From Streptomyces coacervatus (GTDB taxonomy: Bacteria; Actinomycetota; Actinomycetes; Streptomycetales; Streptomycetaceae): a stretch of DNA of 64,000 bases. A model generated the notes under the pieces. That model did no database searches, was not told the DNA's origin, and saw nothing but the letters and a program-made list of their open reading frames with translations. The DNA is taken from positions 372,001-436,000 of the forward strand of contig NZ_JARHTP010000001.1 in NCBI RefSeq assembly GCF_029223485.1, in the 5' to 3' direction. Both the position numbers and the translations under genes were made by a program. Below are positions 22,005 through 30,590 of the stretch, piece by piece; the stretch's first letter is position 1, and the number at the start of each line of letters is the position of its first letter.

Positions 22005-23371
22005 GGCCGGGCGTCTCCCGGGTGGGCGAGGTCGTACGGGCGGGGGTAGCCGGCCGGGCGGTATGTCACATACCGCGGCTCGGTCGTCGGGTCCTCCTGC
22101 GCGGCACGGGAGTTGAGCGCGGCGGCCGAGCTGTCCCAGCGGCCCGTGTCCAGGCGGTGCTCCAGGGTGTGCAGGGCGCCGGTCATCTCGCCGGAGGTGA
22201 AGGCGCAGTGCCCGGGCCCGTCGACGTACGCCTGGCTGAGCAGTGCGCCGGAGCCGCCCGCGTCGGCGGCCCGCCGGTAGGCGCTCTCGGCCTGGACGGG
22301 GATCAGGCCGTCGCCGGTGGTGTGGATGTCGAGCTGGGGGTCGCTGAGCCGGCCGCTGAAGACGCTGGTGTGCCGCATCCACCGTACGGCCGCGGGGTCG
22401 GCCGAGATCCGGGGTGCGCGGTTCAGGGCCGTGAGGTCGGTGCGCAAGGACAGTCCCGCCTCCTTGTAGAGCTCGGTCACCTCTTTGTACAGCGGGGACC
22501 GGCCCAGCATCGCGGTGTAGTCGACGCCCGTGTTCCACGACGGGTCGCCGCCCGCCCGGCTCTCGGCCTCCTGCCGCCAGCTGAACGCGGGCAGCTGCAC
22601 CAGCCCGGTGACGGCCGTGTACTGGTTGGCCTCCTGGCCGTCCCAGTCGGCGGGGCCCGGCTCGGTCTGTGTGGTGGCGTTGTAGCCCGGGATGTTGTGC
22701 AGGGCGGCGGCGAGCGCGATCCGGGCCCTGCCCTCCGGGGTCTGCTGTGCCGCGGAGACCTTCGAGGCGAGCGCCTTCGCCGCGCTGCCGGCGGCCGCCT
22801 GGTCGGCGAAGCCGGTGAGCGGGATGTCCGCGCCGGGTGCGAGCAGGGTCTTCAGCGCGAACACCGGGTCCAGCGTGCTGTTCCAGTTGGCGACGCCGCC
22901 CTGCACCAGGCCGCACATCGACAACGACCCGTCGAAGCGGTCGGCGTGCCGCTCGGCCAGCGTCGTCGTGACCAGGCCGCCGTACGACGTGCCCCAGGCG
23001 AGCGTGCGCCGGGCCGTGCCGAACTTCTGGATGAACAGATCGAGGGTGGCGAGCTGGTCGGGCACCGCGTCCGTCACCGCCCAGCCGGTCGTGGCGTAGG
23101 AGGAGCCGATGAGGGCGTAGCCCTCGGCCAGCAGTTTGTCGCGGGTGGTGGAGTCGGGGGAGTTCTGGGCCGGGTTGGGCACGCCGGCGGGCCGGTAGCC
23201 GTGGCTGTAGAGGAGTACGGTGCCGTTCCAGCCGGCGGGCACGTCCATCAAGTATGCGGCGCCCGAAGGGAGTTGGCCCTCCAGGTGGGTGTCGGTGGCC
23301 GCCTGCGCGGGCAGAGCGGTGGCCGCGCTCAGGGTGAGGGTCAGCACGGCGAGGCAGGTGCGGGTCTTCAA
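22001..23371 (-). CDS. secreted alpha/beta hydrolase (S33/prolyl-aminopeptidase-like)
   Basis: The TTG at 23371 is preferred because GGAAGGGACC precedes it and the protein then begins directly with a Sec signal (KTRTCLAVLTLTLSAATALPAQA). 456 aa. The oxyanion-region motif LLYSHGYRPAG and nucleophile elbow WGTSYGG (S129) are visible. The Asp in HTTGDGLIPVQAE and His in DGPGHCAF complete a plausible triad. It may be a peptidase or esterase; the substrate is not shown. It overlaps the IclR gene, which may control it. Confidence 0.85.
   Translation of the reverse strand: MKTRTCLAVLTLTLSAATALPAQAATDTHLEGQLPSGAAYLMDVPAGWNGTVLLYSHGYRPAGVPNPAQNSPDSTTRDKLLAEGYALIGSSYATTGWAVTDAVPDQLATLDLFIQKFGTARRTLAWGTSYGGLVTTTLAERHADRFDGSLSMCGLVQGGVANWNSTLDPVFALKTLLAPGADIPLTGFADQAAAGSAAKALASKVSAAQQTPEGRARIALAAALHNIPGYNATTQTEPGPADWDGQEANQYTAVTGLVQLPAFSWRQEAESRAGGDPSWNTGVDYTAMLGRSPLYKEVTELYKEAGLSLRTDLTALNRAPRISADPAAVRWMRHTSVFSGRLSDPQLDIHTTGDGLIPVQAESAYRRAADAGGSGALLSQAYVDGPGHCAFTSGEMTGALHTLEHRLDTGRWDSSAAALNSRAAQEDPTTEPRYVTYRPAGYPRPYDLAHPGDARP
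22058..22076. promoter_or_regulatory. 19-bp perfect palindrome containing TATGTGACATA, inside a coding region
   Basis: GCGGTATGTCACATACCGC, 9-bp arms around a central C. It lies within the last codons of the secreted hydrolase gene, where it encodes Arg-Tyr-Val-Thr-Tyr-Arg, and just upstream of the IclR gene. The 11-base core is identical to the one in the palindrome in front of the hydroxyproline operon at 57531. It may be an internal operator or promoter element for the IclR gene. Confidence 0.5.
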
Positions 23372-23468
23372 CGGGGGTCCCTTCCGGTGGGGGGTGCGGG
23401 ACGAAACTCCGGTGAAGTTAGGCACATGCGCGTCGGCCGTCAATGACTTGCACAACATTGGCCGGGTG

Positions 23469-23894
23469 TCAGCCGAGTCCGTCCTCCGCGATCCGCAGCA
23501 GCAGCGCGTGCAGCGTCTTCCGCTCGGTCGGCTCCAGTGGCTCCAGGAGCTCGTTCGTCACGCGCAGGCCCGCCTCGTCGGTGTCGCGCAGGAAGGCGCG
23601 GCCGTCCTCGGTGAGGACGACGATCCGGCTGCGGCGGTCGTCGGGGGAGGGGCGGCGCTCGGCGAAGCCCAGCTTCTCCAGGTCGTCGACCAGGCCGACG
23701 ATCGCGCTCGGGTCGTAGCCGAGACGGGCGCTGAGCTCGCGCTGCAGGGTGCCTTCGGAGGTGGCCAGGAAGCGCAGTACCGCGTAGTGGCGCAGGCGCA
23801 GCCCCGACTCCTGCAGGAACGTGTTGAACAGCTGCCCGGAGCGCAGGCCCAGGCGGTACAGCAGATAGCCCGTATCCGCGTGCAGCCCACGCAT
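23469..23894 (-). CDS. MarR-family transcriptional regulator
   Basis: 141 aa winged-helix protein. Helix-turn-helix TLQRELSARLGYDPSAIVGLVDDLEKLGFAERRPSPDDRRSRIVVLTEDG is characteristic of MarR. The ATG at 23894 is the only standard start in frame. Upstream codons keep similar character, so a non-standard start a little earlier cannot be excluded. It is divergent from the SDR/amidohydrolase/acyl-CoA-synthetase operon. Tandem 12-bp repeats in the gap suggest it represses that operon and itself. Confidence 0.9.
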   Translation of the reverse strand: MRGLHADTGYLLYRLGLRSGQLFNTFLQESGLRLRHYAVLRFLATSEGTLQRELSARLGYDPSAIVGLVDDLEKLGFAERRPSPDDRRSRIVVLTEDGRAFLRDTDEAGLRVTNELLEPLEPTERKTLHALLLRIAEDGLG

Positions 23895-24024
23895 CCATGG
23901 CTCGTCCGCGTCGATCGAGGCTGCGTTCGTGGCGTGCTGGCGGGTGATGGCGGGCTCCCTGGTCTCGGCCCCCGGGGGGCGAAGTTCGTCGTGCAGATTC
24001 CAGCATGTCGCACCCGTAGGTCAT

Positions 24025-24052
24025 CAACAACTATTGACGTCAACAATTATTG
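24025..24052. promoter_or_regulatory. tandem 12-bp repeats, candidate MarR operator
   Basis: CAACAACTATTG (24025-24036) and CAACAATTATTG (24041-24052) match at 11 of 12 positions and are separated by ACGT. The junction forms the perfect palindrome TTGACGTCAA. The element is very AT-rich for this genome and lies in the MarR/SDR divergent gap. It overlaps the predicted promoter of the SDR operon. Confidence 0.65.
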
Positions 24053-24062
24053 CTCTTAGCTT
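24034..24062 (+). promoter_or_regulatory. predicted promoter of the SDR-led catabolic operon
   Basis: TTGACG (24034-24039), a 17-base spacer and TAGCTT (24057-24062) fit a vegetative promoter. The start codon lies about 32 bases past the expected transcription start. The -35 box lies inside the tandem-repeat operator, so binding there would block transcription. Confidence 0.5.
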
Positions 24063-24100
24063 CGATCTCGAAGCCGCACCCCATGTGAAGGGACCAGCTC

Positions 24101-25018
24101 GTGCCCAGCATCGATCTCACCGGCAAGGTCGCCGTCGTCACCGGCAGTGGCCGGGGCCTCGGCCTCGCCTACGCGCATGCCCTCGCCGCCCATGGCGCGT
24201 CCGTGGTCGTCAACGACGTCGACGAGGCCGTGGCCGAGGCGGCCGTGAAGTCCATCGCCGAGGCCGGCGGCAGCGCCGTCGCCGAGGTCGTCCCGGTCGG
24301 CACGACCGAGGCCGCCGAGCGGCTCGTGAACCGGGCCGTGGAGGAGTTCGGGCGGCTCGACATCCTGGTCACCAACGCCGGCATCCTGCGCGACAAGGTG
24401 CTGTGGAAGATGTCCGACGACGACTTCGACGCGGTGATCACCACCCACCTCAAGGGCACCTTCACCTGCGCCCGCGCCGCCGCCGTCCGGATGCGCGAGC
24501 AGGGTGAGGGCGGCACGCTGATCCTGGTCGGCTCCCCGGCCGGGCAGCGCGGCAACTTCGGGCAGACGAACTACTCCGCCGCCAAGGCCGGCATCGCCGC
24601 GTTCGCCCGCACCTGGTCGATGGAGCTGGGCCGCGCGAACATCACCGTCAACGCGATCGTGCCGGTCGCCGCGACCGCGATGACCGAGACGATCCCCGCC
24701 TTCGCGCCGTACGTCGAGGCACTGAAGAACGGGCAGCCCTTCCCGGACTTCCTGCGCAAGGGCGAGGGCTTCGGCACTCCCGAGGACTGCGCGGCCCTCG
24801 TCCCGTTCCTTGCCTCCGAGGCCGCCCGCTCCATCACCGGCCAGGCCATCGGCATCGGCGGCGACAAGGTGGCAATCTGGTCGCATCCGCAGGAGATCAA
24901 GGCGGCGTACGCCGACGGCGGCTGGACCCCCGACACCCTGGCCGAGGCCTTCCCCACCTCGGTCGGCGCGGAACTGCAGAGCGTCGGCGTCCCCGCCCCG
25001 AAGTTCCCGGAGGCCTGA
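24101..25018 (+). CDS. short-chain dehydrogenase/reductase (3-hydroxyacyl-CoA-type)
   Basis: 305 aa NAD(P)-dependent oxidoreductase. Cofactor motif VVTGSGRGLGLAYA, NAG motif LVTNAGILRD, and the catalytic Ser/Tyr/Lys set in LVGSPAGQRGNFGQTNYSAAKAG are all present. The ~45 residue C-terminal extension resembles the larger SDRs of multifunctional beta-oxidation enzymes. The GTG at 24101 follows GAAGGGACC. It leads an operon with amidohydrolase, acyl-CoA synthetase and MaoC hydratase genes, so it probably oxidises a 3-hydroxyacyl-CoA in a catabolic route. Confidence 0.88.
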   Translation: MPSIDLTGKVAVVTGSGRGLGLAYAHALAAHGASVVVNDVDEAVAEAAVKSIAEAGGSAVAEVVPVGTTEAAERLVNRAVEEFGRLDILVTNAGILRDKVLWKMSDDDFDAVITTHLKGTFTCARAAAVRMREQGEGGTLILVGSPAGQRGNFGQTNYSAAKAGIAAFARTWSMELGRANITVNAIVPVAATAMTETIPAFAPYVEALKNGQPFPDFLRKGEGFGTPEDCAALVPFLASEAARSITGQAIGIGGDKVAIWSHPQEIKAAYADGGWTPDTLAEAFPTSVGAELQSVGVPAPKFPEA

Positions 25019-25022
25019 CACC

Positions 25023-25907
25023 ATGACGACCCTCAACGTCGAGGAACTCGTCGCGATCGACGTCCACACCCACGCGGAGGTCTCCTCCAAGGGCCACTCC
25101 TCCCTGGACGACGACCTGCACGACGCGTCCTCCGCCTACTTCAAGGTCGAGGGCAAGCGGAAGCCGACGCTGGAGGAGACGGCCGCCTACTACCGCGAGC
25201 GGAAGATGGCCGCCGTGATCTTCACGGTCGACGCCGAGTCCGCGACCGGCACCGCGCCGGTCCCGAACGAGGAGGTCGCCGAGGCCGCGGCCGCCAACTC
25301 CGACGTCCTGATCCCCTTCGCCTCCATCGACCCCTTCCGCGGCAGGGCGGGCGTCAAGCAGGCCCGCCGGCTGGTCGAGGAGTACGGGGTGAAGGGCTTC
25401 AAGTTCCACCCCAGCATCCAGGGCTTCTTCCCCAACGACCGCTCGGTGGCGTACGACCTCTACGAGGTGATCGAGGAGACCGGCACGATCGCCCTGTTCC
25501 ACACGGGCCAGACGGGCATCGGCGCCGGAGTCCCGGGCGGTGGCGGCATCCGCCTGAAGTACTCCAATCCGCTCCACGTGGACGACGTGGCCGCGGACTT
25601 CCCGCACCTCAAGATCATCCTGGCGCACCCGTCCTTCCCCTGGCAGGACGAGGCCCTCGCCGTCGCCACGCACAAGCCGGGCGTGCACATCGACCTGTCC
25701 GGCTGGTCGCCGAAGTACTTCCCGCCGCAGCTCGTGCAGTACGCCAACACGCTGCTGAAGGAGAAGGTCCTCTTCGGCTCCGACTACCCCGTCCTCACCC
25801 CGGACCGCTGGCTCGCCGACTTCGCCAAGCTGCCGATCAAGGACGAGGTCAAGCCGAAGATCCTCAAGGAGAACGCCGCCCGTCTGCTCGGGCTGACCAA
25901 ACCGTAA
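25023..25907 (+). CDS. amidohydrolase-family (ACMSD-like) enzyme
   Basis: 294 aa with the amidohydrolase-2 fold signature. The metal motif DVHTH is at residues 13-17, with further likely ligands in FHTGQ, LAHPSFPW and the conserved LFGSDYPVL. The family covers decarboxylases and hydrolases of carboxylic and ring-cleavage products, such as ACMSD and 4-oxalomesaconate hydratase. The start is 4 bases after the SDR stop. Which reaction it does is not visible; next to an acyl-CoA ligase a decarboxylase or C-C hydrolase step seems most likely (inference). Confidence 0.85.
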   Translation: MTTLNVEELVAIDVHTHAEVSSKGHSSLDDDLHDASSAYFKVEGKRKPTLEETAAYYRERKMAAVIFTVDAESATGTAPVPNEEVAEAAAANSDVLIPFASIDPFRGRAGVKQARRLVEEYGVKGFKFHPSIQGFFPNDRSVAYDLYEVIEETGTIALFHTGQTGIGAGVPGGGGIRLKYSNPLHVDDVAADFPHLKIILAHPSFPWQDEALAVATHKPGVHIDLSGWSPKYFPPQLVQYANTLLKEKVLFGSDYPVLTPDRWLADFAKLPIKDEVKPKILKENAARLLGLTKP

Positions 25908-25917
25908 GGGGCCGGAC

Positions 25918-27420
25918 ATGCGCAACGAGGGACTGGGATCCTGGCCCGCACGCCGGGCCCGCAAGACCCCGCACCGCACCGCACTGGTCCACGGCGACAC
26001 GACGCTCACCTACGGCGAGCTCCACGCCCGCACCACCCGCCTCGCGCACGCCCTGCGCGCCCGGGGCGTCAGGCGCGGCGACCGGATCGCCTACCTCGGA
26101 CCCAACCACCCGTCCTTCCTGGAGACGCTGTTCGCGGCGGGCATGCTCGGCGCGATCTTCGTACCGCAGAACACCCGCCTCGCCGGCCCCGAGATCGCCT
26201 ACCAGCTTGCCGACTCCGGCGCGAAGGTCCTCGTCTACGGCCCCTCGCACGCGGGGCTGGTGGCCGGACTGCCGGGCAGCACGGACGTCCGCGTGTATCT
26301 CGAAGTGGGCCCGGAATACGAGGAGTTGCTGTCCGGATCCCCCGACGAACCGATCGACGAGCCCGTCGCCGCGGACGACACCTGCCTGATCCTCTACACC
26401 TCGGGCACGACCGGCCGCCCCAAGGGCGCGATGCTCTCGCACGCCAACGTCACCTGGAACAGCGTCAACTTCCTCATCGACAAGGACCTCCTCGCCGACG
26501 ACAGGGCCCTCGTCTCCGCCCCGCTGTTCCACATCGCCGGGCTGACCGTGCTCACCCTGCCCGTGCTGCTCAAGGGCGGCGCGTGCGTCCTGGTCGAGGC
26601 CTTCGACCCGGCCGCCACCCTCGACCTCGTCGAACAGCATCGGATCACCTACATGTTCGGCGTACCGGCGATGTTCGAGCAGGTCGCCCGCCAGCCGCGC
26701 TGGCCGGACGCCGACCTGTCGTCGCTGCGCATGCTCAGCTGCGGCGGCGCCCCCGTGCCGACCCCGCTGATCGAGACCTACCAGGCACGCGGACTGACCT
26801 TCCTCCAGGGCTACGGCATGACCGAGGCGCTCGGCGTGCTCTTCCTGGACGGGGAGAACTCCGTCGCCAAGGCGGGCTCGGCGGGCGTCCCGATGTACTT
26901 CACGGACGTACGCGTCGTGCGCCCCGACCTCACCCAGGTCGAGCCCGGAGAGACCGGCGAGGTCGTGTCGCGCGGGCCGGCCGTGATGTCCGGCTACTGG
27001 GGGCTGCCTGAGGAGACGGCGGCGGCCTTCGCCGACGGCTGGTTCCGCACCGGGGACGCCGCCCGTGTCGACGAGGACGGCTACGTCTACATCGTCGACC
27101 GCATCAAGGACATGATCATCTCCGGGGGCGAGAACATCTATCCCGCCGAGATCGAGGACCGGCTCCTGGCCCACCCCGACATCGTCGAGTGCGCCGTCAT
27201 CGGCGTGCCGGACGAGAAGTGGGGCGAGGTGCCGCGCGCGGTGGTCGTGCCCCGCGCGGGGGCCACGCCCGACCCCGACGAGATCCTCGCGTCACTCTCC
27301 GGACAGCTCGCCAAGTACAAGATCCCGAAGTCGGTGGTCCTCGCGGACGAACTCCCGCGCACCGCCTCCGGAAAGCTCCTCAAGTCCCGAGTGCGCAAGC
27401 GCTACGGCACCAACTCCTGA
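25918..27420 (+). CDS. acyl-CoA synthetase (AMP-forming)
   Basis: 500 aa ANL-superfamily ligase making an acyl-CoA from a free acid, ATP and CoA. The P-loop-like motif LILYTSGTTGRPKGAMLSH, the YGMTE motif (LQGYGMTEALG), the hinge region GDAARVDEDGYVYIVDRIKDMIISGGENIYP, and the catalytic lysine in PRTASGKLLKSR (~K486) are all present. The ATG is 10 bases after the amidohydrolase stop. In context it activates the acid handled by this operon. The substrate cannot be read from the sequence. Confidence 0.93.
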   Translation: MRNEGLGSWPARRARKTPHRTALVHGDTTLTYGELHARTTRLAHALRARGVRRGDRIAYLGPNHPSFLETLFAAGMLGAIFVPQNTRLAGPEIAYQLADSGAKVLVYGPSHAGLVAGLPGSTDVRVYLEVGPEYEELLSGSPDEPIDEPVAADDTCLILYTSGTTGRPKGAMLSHANVTWNSVNFLIDKDLLADDRALVSAPLFHIAGLTVLTLPVLLKGGACVLVEAFDPAATLDLVEQHRITYMFGVPAMFEQVARQPRWPDADLSSLRMLSCGGAPVPTPLIETYQARGLTFLQGYGMTEALGVLFLDGENSVAKAGSAGVPMYFTDVRVVRPDLTQVEPGETGEVVSRGPAVMSGYWGLPEETAAAFADGWFRTGDAARVDEDGYVYIVDRIKDMIISGGENIYPAEIEDRLLAHPDIVECAVIGVPDEKWGEVPRAVVVPRAGATPDPDEILASLSGQLAKYKIPKSVVLADELPRTASGKLLKSRVRKRYGTNS

Positions 27421-27462
27421 ACTCCCTTCTCTTGAACTCCGTTCGAACTTAAGGACAGTTGC

Positions 27463-27918
27463 ATGAGCGTCACCGTCAACGGCATCGACGAACTGAAGAA
27501 GCTCGCCGGCAGCGACCTGGGCACCAGTGACTGGATCGAGGTCACCCAGGAACGCATCAACACGTTCGCCGACGCCACGGGCGACCACCAGTGGATCCAC
27601 GTGGACCCCGAGCGCGCCGCCGAGGGCCCCTTCGGCGCCCCCATCGCCCACGGCTACCTCACCCTCTCCCTCTTCATCCCCCTCTTCACCGAGCTCCTGG
27701 ACGTCCAGGGCGTCACCACGAAGGTCAACTACGGCCTGAACAAGGTCCGTTTCCCCTCCCCGGTGAAGGTGGGCTCCCGCATCCGCCTGATCGGAAAGCT
27801 CGCGGAGGTCGAGGAGGTGCCGGGCGGCGTACAGATCACGGTCGACGGCACGATCGAGATCGAGGGCGCCGCGAAGCCTGCCGCCGTGCTGCAGAGCCTG
27901 TCGCGGTTCTACGCATGA
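27463..27918 (+). CDS. MaoC-family enoyl-CoA hydratase
   Basis: 151 aa single hot-dog protein. The hydratase motif FADATGDHQWIHVDPERAAEGPFGAPIAHGYLTLS includes the catalytic Asp and His of R-specific hydratases. The ATG is 43 bases after the acyl-CoA synthetase stop. It would hydrate the double bond of an enoyl-CoA before oxidation by the SDR at the head of the operon, a beta-oxidation-like sequence. It is convergent with the PaaX gene. Confidence 0.92.
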   Translation: MSVTVNGIDELKKLAGSDLGTSDWIEVTQERINTFADATGDHQWIHVDPERAAEGPFGAPIAHGYLTLSLFIPLFTELLDVQGVTTKVNYGLNKVRFPSPVKVGSRIRLIGKLAEVEEVPGGVQITVDGTIEIEGAAKPAAVLQSLSRFYA

Positions 27919-27925
27919 ATCGGTT

Positions 27926-28756
27926 CTACGCCTGATCGGGGCGTACCGGCACCAGGTCGAGAAGGCGCTCCGAGGCCTCCCGGGCGAGCGGCGTGAGCCG
28001 GTCGTACACCGCGCGGAACGTCTTCTCGGCCCGTTCCGCCGGCCAGTCGTCCGGCAGGTGCTTGACCGGGAGGCGCGGGTCGCGGCGGATGACCTGCAGC
28101 CACTCGGCCTGCAGCCGAAGCCGCAGCGCGAGGGCTTCGTCGGCGTCCGGCAGCCGGCTCTCCCAGGCCTCCCAGCGGCGCACGAACTCCTCGTAGCGCA
28201 TGGCCAGTTCGGACAGCTCCCAGGTTTCCTCGATCATCGAGCCGATGTCCATGCCGGCGTCGGCGTGCGCACGGAAGACCTTCACATGGGCGGCGAGCCC
28301 GAGCTCGGACACCAGCTCCGCCACGTCCACCTCACCCGGCGCGATCCACAGACCGCTGAACAGCGGGCCGAAACCGCTCCACGTCAGCTTGGAGCGCAGG
28401 TCGTGGCGCTGGCGCTGCCAGGACTCGGGCAGCGAGAAGCCGAGCAGCGTCCAGGTGCCGTCCCACTGCCGGTTGACCGCGCCGGTCTGCCAGATGCGGC
28501 GCTCGCCGTCCCGCAGCACCGCCGCCGAGTGCTCGGTCAGGCCGAAGTACATCCTGCGGCCCTCCCGCTGGCGACGCAGCAGACCCCGCTTGACCATCCG
28601 GGTCAGCGTCGAACGGGTCGCCTGCTCGCCTACCCCCGCGCGCTCGAAGACGTCGATCACACTGCCCGAGTACACACAGACGTCCCGCCCGAGCACCTGG
28701 TCACCCAGGAACGTGAGCAGCAGGGACTGGGGCCGCAACGACTCTTCACCGGTCAT
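27926..28756 (-). CDS. PaaX-family transcriptional regulator
   Basis: 276 aa. The N-terminal winged helix (SVIDVFERAGVGEQATRSTLTRMVKRGLLRRQREGRRMYFGLTEHSAAVL) and the PaaX middle and C-terminal regions (WDGTWTLLGFSLPESWQRQRHDLRSKLTWSGFGPLFSGLWIAPG) match phenylacetyl-CoA-responsive repressors. Members often respond to aryl- or acyl-CoA. Located at the tail of the acyl-CoA operon and convergent with it, it may sense the CoA ester made by that operon. No phenylacetate genes are present here. Confidence 0.92.
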   Translation of the reverse strand: MTGEESLRPQSLLLTFLGDQVLGRDVCVYSGSVIDVFERAGVGEQATRSTLTRMVKRGLLRRQREGRRMYFGLTEHSAAVLRDGERRIWQTGAVNRQWDGTWTLLGFSLPESWQRQRHDLRSKLTWSGFGPLFSGLWIAPGEVDVAELVSELGLAAHVKVFRAHADAGMDIGSMIEETWELSELAMRYEEFVRRWEAWESRLPDADEALALRLRLQAEWLQVIRRDPRLPVKHLPDDWPAERAEKTFRAVYDRLTPLAREASERLLDLVPVRPDQA

Positions 28757-28809
28757 GCGGCCACGGTACGACGGGTTGGATCACTTCGTGACCGGGCGGT
28801 ACGCCCTGA

Positions 28810-28839
28810 AGGGGCGCGGGGAACTGCGCGACCAGCCAC
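28810..28839 (-). repeat. 30-bp interspersed repeat, copy 2
   Basis: Exact 30-base match (opposite orientation to the 15125 copy; same orientation as 49130). It lies in the 134-base gap between the PaaX start and the end of the PHP-domain gene. A short hairpin CGCCC/GGGCG at 28802-28816 abuts it. Confidence 0.8.
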
Positions 28840-28890
28840 GATGGCGCCGCAGACAACCGACGACCCCCTACGGCACAGCCAGCGCAGCGC

Positions 28891-30561
28891 TCACGCACCG
28901 GCCACGTCGACGAACACAGGGTTCGAATAGAACCACGTGTCCGCCCACGGGTCACCGTTGCCAGGCTCGTGCAGAATCGGCCCGTCAGGGTCGATCGCCG
29001 CACCGAGGTACCCCGCGCCGTGCCGCTTGCCGTCGCTGCCGCGCAGCCGGACGTAGAAGGACTCGTCCCCGGCGGTCAGCGGGATGCGCAGGGTGTACGT
29101 CCCCTTGCGGCCGGACACGTCCTTGGTCTGTACGACCTTGGTGTCCGGTGCCTTCCAGGTGTCGAGGTCGGTCACCGGGCCGCGCACCGCGCCCCGGATC
29201 ACGTCCACGTGCGCCAACTCGGGCAGGATTCCCTGCGGGTTGGCCCGGGAAGCGGTCGTGACGGTGACGTACAGCGTGATCTTCTCGCCCTTGCGGACGC
29301 GCAGCCTTCCGCCGAGGGTGACGCCACGGCCGGCGTCGCAGTCCCGCTTCAGACGGACGTCGAGGCCGTCGAGCAGGTGCCCGTGGTCGAGCCAGACGCG
29401 GCCCGCGCGCAGGCCCGCCATCACCGCGCGGTAGCCGTAGCGGGTCACGCCGACATGGGTGCGGCTGAACTCGCCGGGCCAGAAGTCGCTGCCGGGCTGC
29501 GGAGTGTCGGTGTCGACCGGGTCGGGGAGCTTGCCGGTGTTGTCGAAGTTCTGGCCGGCCGGCCAGTCGCCGTTCTTCCAGGTGTCGAAGACGGTGCGGT
29601 GGTTGTCGGAGTTGGTGGTGATCGAGAACAGTCGGCCCTCGGCCAGCATCGAGTCCCACAGGCCGCCGACGGTTGCGGTCGCCCAGTCGAAGCCGCCGTA
29701 GGTGAGGTAGGCGTCGGCCGGGTAGCCAGACCAGGACTGCGCCGACGGCTTGTTCTCGTACTCGCCGCGAATGGAGGTGGAGCTGCGCCAGCCGGGGATC
29801 GCCGCACCCTGCGCGCCGGGTGCGCCCTCCATGCCGATCATGATCTCGGGGGCCGCGTCCCGCCAGTTGCGCATCTCGTGCGGGGAGTCGATGCCCAGGC
29901 GCAGGGGGTGGTTGGCGAGGACGAGGACGTCGTCCACGTAGCCCGAACGGCGCTGCTCGGCCAGCCACTTGATCGCCTTGACGGCGTGGGCCTCGTTGCG
30001 GGCGGTGTCGGCGCCGGTCGCGGAGCCGTCGGTGTAGCCGAGGAGCTTGCCGTCGTAGGCGAGCTCGAACTGGGTCAGGAGATCCACCTCGCCCGGGCCG
30101 GGCGCGGCGAACACCGTGCAGTGCTCGGCGGCCGGGATGTACCACTCCAGGCCCTGGAAGATCAGCTGACGCGGGTTCTCGGCGCGGGCCTTGAGGATCT
30201 CCTGGTGCTCCAGCGCGGCGCCGTAGTGGGCGTGCCCGAAGTTGGAGTGCTCGTTGAACACCATCCAGTCCAGGCCGTACTTGGCGGCGGCCTGTGCCTG
30301 CTGGGAGAACGTGTACTTGGCGTCGTGGCTGTAGACGGAGTGGACGTGGTGGTCGCCGACGAGGTAGGCGAGGCGCGGGTCGTCGCCGCCGAAGCCGGGG
30401 CCGGTGGCCGCGACGGCCGGGGTGGCGGCCCCGCCGAGCGCGAAGGCGGCGCCGAACAGACCTGCGCGGCGCAGGAGTTGGCGTCTTGACACACCCTGGG
30501 CGTCGAGGCGGGCGGGGGAGACGGACGGGTCGGCCCAGGCGGGCAGCTGCTGCTCGGTCAT
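28891..30561 (-). CDS. Tat-exported PHP-domain phosphoesterase-like protein
   Basis: 556 aa, ATG at 30561. The N-terminus has a twin-arginine signal (SRRQLLRRAGLFGAAFALGGAATPAVAA). The PHP metal-binding pattern begins GDHHVHSVYSHD, with NEHSNFGHAHYG and later His/Asp residues. PHP proteins hydrolyse phosphate esters with a trinuclear metal site. The C-terminal third (VTLGGRLRVRKGEKITLYVTVTTASRAN onward) resembles a beta-sandwich. It lies 29 bases downstream of a Tat-exported metallophosphoesterase gene at the end of the sugar operon, suggesting removal of phosphate from a sugar or lipid head group outside the membrane. Confidence 0.82.
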   Translation of the reverse strand: MTEQQLPAWADPSVSPARLDAQGVSRRQLLRRAGLFGAAFALGGAATPAVAATGPGFGGDDPRLAYLVGDHHVHSVYSHDAKYTFSQQAQAAAKYGLDWMVFNEHSNFGHAHYGAALEHQEILKARAENPRQLIFQGLEWYIPAAEHCTVFAAPGPGEVDLLTQFELAYDGKLLGYTDGSATGADTARNEAHAVKAIKWLAEQRRSGYVDDVLVLANHPLRLGIDSPHEMRNWRDAAPEIMIGMEGAPGAQGAAIPGWRSSTSIRGEYENKPSAQSWSGYPADAYLTYGGFDWATATVGGLWDSMLAEGRLFSITTNSDNHRTVFDTWKNGDWPAGQNFDNTGKLPDPVDTDTPQPGSDFWPGEFSRTHVGVTRYGYRAVMAGLRAGRVWLDHGHLLDGLDVRLKRDCDAGRGVTLGGRLRVRKGEKITLYVTVTTASRANPQGILPELAHVDVIRGAVRGPVTDLDTWKAPDTKVVQTKDVSGRKGTYTLRIPLTAGDESFYVRLRGSDGKRHGAGYLGAAIDPDGPILHEPGNGDPWADTWFYSNPVFVDVAGA

Positions 30562-30590
30562 GATCTTTGGGAGGTCCTCTGGGAAGGGCG

